Shown: positions 7,088-15,340 of the stretch, one piece after another
Numbering within the stretch: position 1 is the first letter of the stretch
How the letters are laid out: every line of letters starts with the position of its first letter
NCBI GenBank assembly: GCA_902494625.1
Contig: CABUUB010000015.1
Location: 1 to 32,327, forward strand
Direction of reading: 5' to 3'
Origin: an uncultured Collinsella sp.
Lineage (GTDB): Bacteria; Actinomycetota; Coriobacteriia; Coriobacteriales; Coriobacteriaceae
DNA: 32,327 bases
Position numbers and translations under genes: made by a program
The notes under the pieces: model-generated
The model's input: the letters and a program-made list of their open reading frames with translations, nothing else
Database searches by the model: none
Told to the model about the DNA's origin: nothing

Positions 7088-8494
7088 ATGCGCCAAAACG
7101 GATCCAACTTAAACGGGCGTTCGGGCGCGCGTCCGACGGCGCGCCGCGATCTGGGGCAGCTACCCAGCGGTCAGCGCCGCCGTCGCCGTAAGCCCGGCGC
7201 GATGTACCTCAACCATAGCCGCGGCTTTAGCGACCGCAGTGCGCGCATCGGCAACAGCCGTACGCCCCGTCGTTCGTCTCGCCTGCCCTATGCGCTCATT
7301 GCCGTGGGCTGTGCGCTCGTGCTGTTTATCGCTGCCGTCGTGGGCTATGTCAACCGCAGTGTGGACGTGGAACTCAACGGCCAGAAGACCGCGGTGCGTG
7401 TGGGCTCTACGCTGCAGAATCTCATCGACGACCAGGAGTTGACTGACACCTACGACGCAGGCGACCTGCTGGCCGTCGATGACAGCGTGCTCAAGCGCCA
7501 TGGGGGCGAAAAGCTGTCGGTGAAGGTCGACGGCAAGCGCGTGAAACAGGGCAAATGGGATAGCCGCGAACTTGAGGGCGGCGAGAAGGTGACGGTCAAG
7601 GATGGCCGTAACACCTACGAGAAGCACGAGGTTCAGGCTACGGTTATCGAGCCCAAGCTCAAGGTCGAGGGCACGGGCGCTATCGAGTATGTGCAGACAT
7701 GGGGTGTCCAGGGCCGATCCGAGGTGTGGGTTGGTGAGCAGTCGGGCAAGACGCAAGACCGCGGCGAGGTTGTGCCCGCCACCGATTGCGTTGTTGCGTG
7801 CGCCAGCGTGGCGCCCAAGGGCAACAAAAAGTACGTGGCACTGACGTTTGACGAGGGTCCGAGCGGCGCCACCAAACAGATCTTGCAGGTGCTCAAGGAA
7901 AAGGGCGTCACCGCGACGTTCTTCCTTTCGGGCGATGCGGTCGAGGCCTCGCCCGCCACGGCCAAGGCGATTGTCGATGCCGGGTGCGAGATCGGATCCA
8001 ACAGCTACAGCGACGATTCGCTCAAGGGTCAGGACCGTGAGGCGGTACGCGAACAGATCACGAAAGGCACCGATGCGATTAAGTCGGCGACCGGCGTGAA
8101 GACGATGCTGCTGCGTGCTCCCTACGCTGCCTTTGACGAGCAAAACTGGATTGATGCGATGGACCTGGTCTCCGCCGTGGTCTCGTGGAATATCGACTCG
8201 GGCGACTGGCTGCTAAACGGTGCCGACGAACAGGTCTCGACGGTGCTCGATTCGGTGACGCCGGGCAATATCGTGCTGCTTACCGATAGAGACGAATGCG
8301 CCGAGCAGACGCTCGAGGCGCTGCCGCAGATTATCGACGGCCTCATTGCCGACGGCTACAAGATCGTGACGCTCAGCGACCTGGTCAAGACGGACACGTC
8401 GCTGAGCAAAAAGCTCACCTCGCTGACGAAGGTCGCCATGCCCAAGGACGCCGTGTTTCCTCAACTTGCCGAGGACGACGACACCACAGAGTAG
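7088..8494 (+). CDS. NodB-fold (polysaccharide deacetylase-like) protein lacking metal ligands
   Basis: The 468-residue protein has a basic cytoplasmic N-terminus, one membrane segment at about residues 67-90, an extracellular region (about 91-150) resembling the small DUF348/YabE-type domains, and a NodB-homology domain from about 250 to 440. NodB deacetylases use TFDDGP, HSxxH, RxPY and LxH motifs. Here they read TFDEGP (D255, E256), NSYSD (N305, D309), RAPYA (R343) and LLTD (T399). The catalytic Asp255 remains, but the metal Asp has become Glu and both metal histidines are gone, as is the late His. It is probably a surface pseudoenzyme that binds glycan or peptidoglycan, or it uses different chemistry. 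GGGGAGGG upstream of the ATG fits a ribosome site. The stop overlaps a repeat arm. Confidence 0.9.
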   Translation: MRQNGSNLNGRSGARPTARRDLGQLPSGQRRRRRKPGAMYLNHSRGFSDRSARIGNSRTPRRSSRLPYALIAVGCALVLFIAAVVGYVNRSVDVELNGQKTAVRVGSTLQNLIDDQELTDTYDAGDLLAVDDSVLKRHGGEKLSVKVDGKRVKQGKWDSRELEGGEKVTVKDGRNTYEKHEVQATVIEPKLKVEGTGAIEYVQTWGVQGRSEVWVGEQSGKTQDRGEVVPATDCVVACASVAPKGNKKYVALTFDEGPSGATKQILQVLKEKGVTATFFLSGDAVEASPATAKAIVDAGCEIGSNSYSDDSLKGQDREAVREQITKGTDAIKSATGVKTMLLRAPYAAFDEQNWIDAMDLVSAVVSWNIDSGDWLLNGADEQVSTVLDSVTPGNIVLLTDRDECAEQTLEALPQIIDGLIADGYKIVTLSDLVKTDTSLSKKLTSLTKVAMPKDAVFPQLAEDDDTTE

Positions 8495-8530
8495 TCATTG
8501 GGTAGTCATTTAAGAACGTCCCCAATGACT
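8493..8530 (+). repeat. 27-bp dispersed hairpin repeat with a partial arm
   Basis: The full copy is 8504-8530, with perfect AGTCATT/AATGACT arms. A truncated arm, AGTCATTGGG, lies at 8493-8502 and overlaps the stop codon of the preceding gene. This copy matches the one at 106-132 and, inverted, that at 29539-29565. Confidence 0.8.
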
Positions 8531-8822
8531 ATGTCACGGATGCGTCAGCGTTTGGTATGCCTGCAATGTGCAGCGCATAAATTCGATGCCGCAGGGCGAT
8601 GCTGATGCTATAGTTACTGCGGTTAATGAGGGTCAAGAGAAAGGTTACAGGTGAAATCCAAACCTCGACCATACAGTCGATGACCCCATGCAGGTGCTTT
8701 TTGCGCATGCACGGGGTGTAAGCGTCGAGCGGCGTGCCGCCCGCGCATGCGTATACATATCCAGAAGCCCCCGGACGCCGCACGCGCGGCCGCGTCCGGA
8801 GGAATAATGATGGGGAGCACCA
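8531..8822 (+). promoter_or_regulatory. Structured leader upstream of the mgtE-like gene
   Basis: This 292-bp non-coding stretch has an extended -10, TGCTATAGT, at 8606-8614 without a clear -35, giving a leader of about 200 nt. Hairpins include 8683-8717 (ACCCC/GGGGT outer stem, T-rich loop) and 8771-8799 (CCGGACGC with GCGTCCGG). The right arm of the second covers the first GG of a GGAGG ribosome site at 8798-8802. Size and position ahead of an Mg2+-type gene fit a cation-responsive leader. I could not match it confidently to the M-box consensus or any other known riboswitch. Confidence 0.5.
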
Positions 8823-8839
8823 TTGAATTATCTGAGTGA
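8807..8839 (+). other. Possible leader peptide ORF overlapping the mgtE-like start
   Basis: A 10-codon frame beginning ATG ATG lies 4 bases after GGAGG and ends in TGA at 8837-8839. It overlaps, in another frame, the TTG start at 8823 of the long gene. Its ribosome site is stronger than that of the long gene, so translation here could gate the downstream start by coupling. It is too short to support by composition. Confidence 0.3.
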
Positions 8840-10667
8840 GATGCTCAAATTGCCGGTCTTGGACGTCGACGGCGAAAAGCTCGGCGTGGTCAACGATTTT
8901 GGCATTGCTACCGGCGAAGTTTTTCCGCACGTGACGTCGCTCGCGTTCCGCGGCCCCGGCAAGACGCCGTTTATGATCAGCTGGCGCAAATGGGTCGACC
9001 GTATCGACGAGACGGGTGTACACCTTAAGACGTCGGCCACCGAAATCCGTTTTTCGTACCTGCAGCCGACCGAACTCCTGCTCGCCCGCGACGTGCTCAA
9101 CAAGCAGATCGTCGACACGCAGGGCATGAAGGTCGTGCGCGTAAACGACATCAAGTTTTCCATGTCGGGCGAAAACCAGCTGCGCCTGCTGGGCGCCGAG
9201 GTCGGTGCCCGCGGTCTGCTACGCGCCATCAGCCCCGCGCTCGAGCATATCGTCGAAGGCTTTATGAAGCACCTGGGCAAGCCGCTCAGTGAGGACATCA
9301 TCGCTTGGTCCTACATGGACCTGCTCGACCGCTCGACCAAGAACATTCAACTCTCGGTGTCGCACAAGACGCTCGGCGAGCTGCACCCTGCCGACATCGC
9401 CGACATTATCGAGCAGCTCGACCCGCGCCTGCGTGCGCAGGTGTTTGCGCAGCTCGATACTGCCCAGGCTGCCGAGGCCATCTCGGAGTTCGATGACGAC
9501 GAGCTTATGACCGAGATGCTCGAGGGTCTGTCCGACACCGACGCATCGTCGATGCTGGCCATGATGGACCCGGACGACGCCGCCGATCTGATCGACGAGC
9601 TCGATTACGAGAAGGCCGAGAAGCTCCTGCGCCTGATGGGCGTCAAGGAGGAGAAGGCGATTCGTAACCTGCTGGGGTATGAGGACAACACCGCCGGCCG
9701 CATCATGACCTCGGAGTTTGTCTCCCTGCCCGCTACGGCAACGGTCGGTGACGCCATCGAGGCGATTCGCGAGCTCGACGAGGACTTCGAGAGCGTCTAC
9801 TACGTCTATACCGAGGATCCGAGCGGCATGCTGACCGGCGTGCTTTCGCTGCGCACGCTGATCGTAGCCGACCGCGACGCCACGCTGGGTCAGCTGGCCT
9901 ATCGCGACCTGGTCTATGTGTCGCCCGACGAGGACCAGGAAGACGTAACGGACGAGATGACCAAGTACGACCTGGTCGCCATCCCTGTCTGCGACGAGAA
10001 CCGTCATATCCTGGGTATCGTAACCTTCGACGACGCCATGGACGTTATCGCCGAGGAGCATCAGGAGGACCTGCAGATCGCCGGTGTCGGCTCGGGCGAT
10101 AGCGCGTCGGACGACTCGACGAACGTGCTCAGCTGGTTCGTGCATCGCCAGTACTGGGTTGTTGTATGGGGCATCGCGTCGTGCATCATGGCGACCGTGC
10201 TGGGGACGGCGCTCGGCTCCGCTCATCTGGTGGTGTTCCCCATGTGCGCCATGCCACTCGTGCTGCTGGCGGCCTCGCGCATGGTGTCGTTCGTCAAGAA
10301 CTACTTCCTGGAGTATGACGGTCACGACGACGAGCCCAAGCCGTATCTGGGGTTCTTCTTCCAGAGCACGGGCATGGGCCTGATTCTGTCACTCGTGACC
10401 TATCTGTGCGCCCAGCTGGTGCGCACCGCCGCGTTCCCCGATGCGCCCATGTTTGAGGAGCAACTCTTTACGGGGTGCTTTAATATCGCTGCCATCATTT
10501 GCCTGGTTGGCAACATGAGCGCCGTGATTTACCTGATGGTGCTGTTCTGGCGTGACGAGCATGACCTCAACACGTCGGGCACCGCCATGAACGTTATTGC
10601 CGTCATGATCTCGTGCGTAGCGTACTGCGCCGCTGCGGTGCTGCTCACCATGTCGGTCATGGGTTAG
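8823..10667 (+). CDS. MgtE-like protein: PRC-type, MgtE_N, CBS pair and divergent membrane domain
   Basis: This 614-residue protein has, in order, a PRC-barrel-like region (about 1-100), an MgtE N superhelical domain (about 175-280, HPADIADIIEQL and DPDDAADLIDEL), a CBS pair (about 290-420) and five membrane helices (about 440-614). Canonical MgtE channels sense Mg2+ through MgtE_N and CBS and conduct it through an Asp-lined pore. Here the membrane domain keeps five helices but lacks the usual GGN-GNQ motif, and the helix-5 region (DLNTSGTAMNVIAVMIS) has no counterpart of the pore Asp (Asp432 in the Thermus protein). It may be a sensor or regulatory subunit, or conduct differently. TTG at 8823 is preceded by GGGGAG at 8812-8817; no ATG fits before residue 7. 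The gene downstream is separated by 8 bases. Confidence 0.88.
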   Translation: MNYLSEMLKLPVLDVDGEKLGVVNDFGIATGEVFPHVTSLAFRGPGKTPFMISWRKWVDRIDETGVHLKTSATEIRFSYLQPTELLLARDVLNKQIVDTQGMKVVRVNDIKFSMSGENQLRLLGAEVGARGLLRAISPALEHIVEGFMKHLGKPLSEDIIAWSYMDLLDRSTKNIQLSVSHKTLGELHPADIADIIEQLDPRLRAQVFAQLDTAQAAEAISEFDDDELMTEMLEGLSDTDASSMLAMMDPDDAADLIDELDYEKAEKLLRLMGVKEEKAIRNLLGYEDNTAGRIMTSEFVSLPATATVGDAIEAIRELDEDFESVYYVYTEDPSGMLTGVLSLRTLIVADRDATLGQLAYRDLVYVSPDEDQEDVTDEMTKYDLVAIPVCDENRHILGIVTFDDAMDVIAEEHQEDLQIAGVGSGDSASDDSTNVLSWFVHRQYWVVVWGIASCIMATVLGTALGSAHLVVFPMCAMPLVLLAASRMVSFVKNYFLEYDGHDDEPKPYLGFFFQSTGMGLILSLVTYLCAQLVRTAAFPDAPMFEEQLFTGCFNIAAIICLVGNMSAVIYLMVLFWRDEHDLNTSGTAMNVIAVMISCVAYCAAAVLLTMSVMG

Positions 10668-10675
10668 GTGGTCGC

Positions 10676-11938
10676 GTGCAAAATACCAAGCAAAAATCGG
10701 GCACCAAGCAAAAGTTGACCATCGCGGCCATCTTTGGCGCTATGGGTCCCGGTCTGCTGGCGGCGCTTTCGGGCAATGACGCCGGTGGCATTGCAACGTA
10801 TTCCAGCGCAGGCGCCAGCTATGGCTACAAGATGCTCTGGATGCTTCCCGTCATGACTGTGCTGCTCATCGTGACGCAGGAGACCGCGGCGCGCTGCGGC
10901 TGCGTCACGGGCAAAGGCCTGGCATCGCTCATTCGCGAGCGCTTTGGCGTGCGCAAGAGTGTACTTGCTATGGCGGCGCTGTTGATCGCCAACACGGCTG
11001 TGACCATTTCGGAGTTTGCGGGCATCGCCAGCGGCCTTGCTCTCTTTGGCGTGCCGGCGAGCATCTCGGTGCCGTTGGTGGCGCTGCTGGTGTGGATGCT
11101 TACCATGTCGGGTAGTTTCCAGCGCATCGAGAAGATTTTGCTGCTGGTGAGCTGCGTGTTCGTGACCTATATCGTCGCCGCGTTTATGGCTGGCCCCAAC
11201 TGGGGTGAGGTTGCGGTCGACCTGGTCGTGCCTAACATTCAAAATGACCCCAGCTACGTGTCGCTCGTGGTCGCAACGATCGGTACCACCATCGCGCCGT
11301 GGATGATCTTCTTGGCGCAGAACAACGTGGTCGATAAGAACGCGGGCGAGGACGATATCGTGCTGCAGCGCATCGATACCGTGAGCGGCTCGCTTGCCGC
11401 CGATGTCATTGCCGGCTTTATTATCATCACGACCGGTACGGTGTTGTTCCCGGCGGGTATTCAGATTAGCGATGCCGCCGATGCTGCCCGCGCGCTGGAG
11501 CCCATTGCGGGTCAGTGGTCCACGGTGCTGTTCGCCTCGGGCCTGGTCGCGGCGAGCTTTTTGGCCGCCTGCGTGCTGCCGGGCGTTACGTCGAGCGCTA
11601 TCTGTGAGGCATTTGGCTGGGAGCGCGGTGCCGACCGCAGCTGGGACGAGGCCCCGGTCTATCGCGGCATCATTACGGCCATCATCGGTATCTCTGCCGT
11701 GCTGGTGCTTATGCCCGGCGTCGATCTGTTCCAGATTATGATGACCTCGCAGGTCATCAATGGCGTGCTACTGCCCGTGGTTCTGGTGTTCCAGGTGGTT
11801 ATTGCCGCCGACCGTCACATTATGGGCACCAACCGCAACGGCCGCGTGTGGAATGTGCTCACTTGGGCGACTATCGGCGTGATTACAGTGCTCACGGTCG
11901 TCATGTTTGTGCTGCAGGCGATGGGTTACAGCGCTTAG
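10676..11938 (+). CDS. Nramp-related divalent cation carrier, probably NRMT-like
   Basis: The 420-residue protein has about 11 membrane helices of the Nramp fold. The first helix reads GPGLLAALSGNDAGG, so the usual metal motif DPGN is replaced by NDAGG (D35). In helix 6 the conserved MPHN becomes APWM (A207), removing the soft Met ligand that selects transition metals. Loss of this Met is a feature of Nramp-related magnesium transporters (NRMTs), one of which is characterised from Eggerthella lenta, also a Coriobacteriia member, so Mg2+ (or Mn2+) uptake is likely. GTG at 10676 follows the MgtE-like stop by 8 bases with AGGTGG upstream; this indicates co-translation and a shared function. A terminator follows at 11956-11989. 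Confidence 0.9.
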   Translation: MQNTKQKSGTKQKLTIAAIFGAMGPGLLAALSGNDAGGIATYSSAGASYGYKMLWMLPVMTVLLIVTQETAARCGCVTGKGLASLIRERFGVRKSVLAMAALLIANTAVTISEFAGIASGLALFGVPASISVPLVALLVWMLTMSGSFQRIEKILLLVSCVFVTYIVAAFMAGPNWGEVAVDLVVPNIQNDPSYVSLVVATIGTTIAPWMIFLAQNNVVDKNAGEDDIVLQRIDTVSGSLAADVIAGFIIITTGTVLFPAGIQISDAADAARALEPIAGQWSTVLFASGLVAASFLAACVLPGVTSSAICEAFGWERGADRSWDEAPVYRGIITAIIGISAVLVLMPGVDLFQIMMTSQVINGVLLPVVLVFQVVIAADRHIMGTNRNGRVWNVLTWATIGVITVLTVVMFVLQAMGYSA

Positions 11939-11955
11939 CGCCCCTTTTGGACTCC

Positions 11956-11989
11956 AAACAGGCCGCAGCGATGGGCTGCGGCCTGTTTT
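11956..11989. terminator. Rho-independent terminator between convergent genes
   Basis: A 14-bp perfect stem (11956-11969 with 11975-11988) with a 5-base loop ends in TTTT. The left arm begins AAACA, so it can act for the leftward acyltransferase gene as well. Confidence 0.9.
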
Positions 11990-12046
11990 GCCCGCGACCT
12001 CTTGGGGCCGGCTCGAAAAGAGTGATTTTGGGTTGTTTGCTGCAAG

Positions 12047-14263
12047 TTACTTGTCGGTGCCCAGCTTGTGCGGCTTGAGAGCGAGCGCATTGACGAGCGC
12101 GTCGGTGGCAGACTTGACGGCTGCCGGTTGCGGATCGTTGACGTGATCCTCGGGATGCACGGGCAGGTCCTTCTTGACGGCGTCGTGGATCAAGTTGAGG
12201 TACTCAGTCACGCCGGTGGTCGATAGGTGCGTGCCATCGCCATCGAACAGGTCGTTGCGGTTGGCACTATATCCGTACCAGTCGATAACGCGTACGTTCT
12301 TGTAGCGCGTAGCGGCGTTGGCAATGGCCTGGTTGGTAGAGCCAACCCACGGCTGCGGGCTGCGCGTGTTCACAAACACCACAATACGCTTATCTCCCGC
12401 ATCGGCCATGATGGCGTCGATCTGGTCGTCGGTTACCAAGCCGTTGGTGCCCAGCGCAAAGACTACGATCTTGCCGGCAAGGTTCTGTTGGATATAGCCC
12501 TCAAATGTCGCACGGCCCGCATCGAACTGGCGGCCCTTTTCGGCATCGATATGGCTGTGCGGGAACACGCCGTCAAAGGTGTCCACGGCACGCAGCGACA
12601 CGGAGTCGCCGATCATAAGCAGATCGTAGGAGCCATCGGGGAAGCCGTCGTTGTCCTTGTCGGTGTCGTCGGCCGCCTGCTGGTCGGTGGGCGCGGTGTT
12701 CTTGGCTTCCTTGTTCAGAACTTCGGCGCCCTCGCCGCTCAGCGCAGACGTCTCGGGCACAAAGATCAGGCCGCCCAGTGCAACGACCAACACGACAGCG
12801 CAGGCTGCGCAGGCAGGGACGTGCGCGCGCACCCAGTTGGCGGGCGTGGTGGTGCCATCGCGGAATTCGGCAACGGTGCGCCCAAAGGCGCCCTTCCTAA
12901 ACGGAGTCTCGATAAAGCGATAGCAGCACTCTGCCACGGCGACCACCAACAACACCTGCAAGATATACTGCCACCAGGGCGTGTCGTTGATGTTGGCGAC
13001 CGGGTTCATGAGCAACAGCAGGGGATAGTGCCACAGGTAGATGCTGTACGAGCGCTTGCCAACCCACACGAGCGGCTCGGCGGACAGCGCGCGGGCAACC
13101 ATTCCCTGGGGCTGCGCGCAGGCCGCGATGACCATGAGCGTGAGGATCGAGCACAGCAGTGTGCCTCCGCGATACTGGAAGGCGGTGTAGCCGTTGGTGA
13201 GCGCGACCATGGCGGCAAGGCCAACCAGACCCACGACGCCCAACACATCGATGGATGCGGGCGAGGACCAAAAACGCACGAGGGCGCTCGGCTGTGCCGG
13301 GGCGGTCTCGGCTGCTTCGTCGGCCTTCTCGCCAGGCTTGCCCTCGGCGTTCTTGCCGTGCTTGGCGGCGCCAGCTAGGCGATTGAGCCCCAAACGACGA
13401 GCGAGACGCACCGGCGCCAGGTCGCGATCGGGGATAAAGGCCATCCAGGCACCCAGCAGCAGCGAGAACACACGGGTGTCGGTGCCGTAGTACACGCGGC
13501 TGGGGTCGGCGGCGGGGTTATAGAGCACCATCATGGCGATGGCGGAGACAGCAGCCAGGCCCAGAACCACGCGGCGCGTGTTGGGTTTGCTCACATGCAT
13601 GGATACCATGGCAAACAGCAGTGGCGGCCAAATCAGGTAGAACTGTTCCTCGATGGCAAGCGACCAAAAGTGCGTGAGCGGCGAGGGGTCGCCTAGAGCA
13701 TTGAAGTACGAGACGTTTTGGGCAATCTGCCACCAGTTGTTGAAGAACAGCAGCGACGGCAGGATGTCGGGGCGCATCTTGGTGAGCATCACGTGGTTAA
13801 AGATGGTGCACAGCGCGCAGGTCACCACCACGACGGTCACCACGGCGGGGACCAGGCGACGGATGCGGCGAATCCAGAAGCTCTTGAGGTCGATGCGTCC
13901 GGTCTTAGCGACTTCGTTGAGCAGCAAGCGCGTGATCAGATAGCCCGAAAGCACAAAGAAGATCGTGACGCCAAGCAGGCCGCCCTGCGCCCACGTGAGG
14001 TTGAGGTGATAGAGCACCACCGCGACGACGGCAAGCGTGCGCAGGCCGTCAAGGGCAGGGATGTAGCGGGACTTGGGGCGAGCAGGCGTCTGCTCCGAGG
14101 CGGGAGTGTTGGCGCGGCCCGCGTTGTTGGCAGAAGTGCGATGAGGGCTCGCGGTGCGTCGCGGCTCGTTGGTACGGCACTCGCTCTTCACGCGTTCGTG
14201 CGGCGCCGGCTCGTTGCCCGTGCGGTGTCGACCGCGCGAGCCCGATTGCGAGAATTGTTCCAT
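12047..14263 (-). CDS. OatA-like membrane acyltransferase with C-terminal SGNH domain
   Basis: In this 738-residue protein, a basic, low-complexity cytoplasmic N-terminus (about 1-65) precedes an Acyltransferase_3 domain of about ten membrane helices (about 66-470). This begins PALDGLRTLAVVAVVLYHL, whose His is the conserved family residue. An extracytoplasmic SGNH esterase-like domain follows with GDSVSL (S554) and DGTHLS (D676, H679), giving the Ser-Asp-His set. This two-part build is that of peptidoglycan O-acetyltransferase OatA: the membrane part moves acetyl groups outward and the SGNH part attaches them. A different glycan acceptor cannot be excluded. A long charged cytoplasmic loop (about 285-320) is rich in Lys/Glu/Ala. 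GGATGA lies shortly upstream of the ATG. It is divergent from the broken ribokinase gene. Confidence 0.92.
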   Translation of the reverse strand: MEQFSQSGSRGRHRTGNEPAPHERVKSECRTNEPRRTASPHRTSANNAGRANTPASEQTPARPKSRYIPALDGLRTLAVVAVVLYHLNLTWAQGGLLGVTIFFVLSGYLITRLLLNEVAKTGRIDLKSFWIRRIRRLVPAVVTVVVVTCALCTIFNHVMLTKMRPDILPSLLFFNNWWQIAQNVSYFNALGDPSPLTHFWSLAIEEQFYLIWPPLLFAMVSMHVSKPNTRRVVLGLAAVSAIAMMVLYNPAADPSRVYYGTDTRVFSLLLGAWMAFIPDRDLAPVRLARRLGLNRLAGAAKHGKNAEGKPGEKADEAAETAPAQPSALVRFWSSPASIDVLGVVGLVGLAAMVALTNGYTAFQYRGGTLLCSILTLMVIAACAQPQGMVARALSAEPLVWVGKRSYSIYLWHYPLLLLMNPVANINDTPWWQYILQVLLVVAVAECCYRFIETPFRKGAFGRTVAEFRDGTTTPANWVRAHVPACAACAVVLVVALGGLIFVPETSALSGEGAEVLNKEAKNTAPTDQQAADDTDKDNDGFPDGSYDLLMIGDSVSLRAVDTFDGVFPHSHIDAEKGRQFDAGRATFEGYIQQNLAGKIVVFALGTNGLVTDDQIDAIMADAGDKRIVVFVNTRSPQPWVGSTNQAIANAATRYKNVRVIDWYGYSANRNDLFDGDGTHLSTTGVTEYLNLIHDAVKKDLPVHPEDHVNDPQPAAVKSATDALVNALALKPHKLGTDK

Positions 14264-14450
14264 AAAACATCATCCAATGACGAGAATAATCAGCATGTAT
14301 TCATTGTAGCTGCCTGCTCCTGTGAATGCTTGCTGCTGGCGCAAGCTCAAGCGCGCGTCCACATCAAAGTGAACTAAAGTTATAGGGGGTGCGAGAGTGC
14401 ACGATCGACGGCCAACGGTGGGCATAAGGCCCGCAGATGAGGAGGTTTCC

Positions 14451-15310
14451 ATGGCAGATCGCGGCATCGTTGCGGTGTTCGGCAGCATGAACATGGACCT
14501 TTCGGTGGCGTGCGAGCGCATACCGCGTGCGGGCGAGACCGTCGGCGGCAGCGGGTTTATCACCAACGCCGGCGGCAAGGGCGCCAATCAGGCCGTAGCT
14601 GCCGCGCGTATGGGCGCGTGCACGCACATGATCGGCGCGGTCGGTCGCGACGCGTTCGGCGCGTCGCTTGTGGCGGGGCTCCAAGACGCCGGCGTGGACT
14701 GTGACTTTGTAGTGCATCGCGATGATGTGGAGACCGGTACCGCGACTATCATTCGCTGTGAGAGCGACAACCGCATCATACTGTCACCGGGCGCCAACCA
14801 TGCGCTTACGGGCGAGGACGTTGCCCACGCGCTGCGAGGCCTGGTAGCCGATGGGCTCGATGGCGATGTTTGTGAGATTGCCCCGGCTGCTGGCGGCGTC
14901 TTTATCGCCCAGGGCGAATGTGATCTGATGGCAACGGCCGCGGTGCTCTCTTGCGCTCACGAGCTGGGGTTCTATACGATCTTTAACCCGGCGCCCGCCT
15001 GCGACTTGCCGGCAGGAGCGTGGCCTGCGGTCGACTTGGTCTGCCCCAACGAGACCGAGTGCCAGGTTCTGACGGGTATCCTGCCCAAGGACGATGAGAG
15101 CTGCGCATGCCGGCACTTTCGAGTGCGGTAGTCGATACCACGGCCGCCGGCGATACGTTTATCGGCGCGTTGGCGGCGGCTCGCCTAGAGGGCTTGCCGC
15201 TCTTTGAGTGCATGGCCGCGGGTGCTCGCGCTTCGGCAGTGACGGTGTCGCGCCTGGGCGCTCAGCAATCGATTCCCACGCGCGCCGAAGTTGAACATTG
15301 GTTTGGTTAA
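14451..15310 (+). pseudogene. Ribokinase, disrupted by internal deletion and frameshift
   Basis: The first frame (14451-15131) carries a PfkB-family N-terminus: GSMNMDLSV, GGKGANQAVAAARMG, and NETECQVLTGI at the position where ribokinases have an equivalent motif. It then leaves frame and stops. The remainder lies in another frame from about 15107 to 15310 with VVDTTAAGDTF, which holds the catalytic Asp and anion hole, through the normal C-terminus. Between NETE and DTTAAGD ribokinases normally have a further strand-helix segment of some tens of residues (the VxxTLGxxG region); it is missing here. So a piece not a multiple of three was lost near 15100-15110. The product should be inactive. 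GAGGAGG at 14439-14445 is intact. The neighbouring nucleoside hydrolase indicates a former nucleoside-ribose salvage operon. Confidence 0.85.
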
Positions 15311-15340
15311 ACGATAAAGACGGAGAAGCGGAGTAGAACA

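Noticed and set aside
8620..8822. M-box (ykoK) Mg2+ riboswitch
   Set aside because: Length and context fit, but I could not place the conserved M-box core segments with confidence, so only a structured leader is called.
12227..13378. A 383-codon plus-strand frame
   Set aside because: Antisense to the acyltransferase gene and lacking a credible ribosome site or motif.
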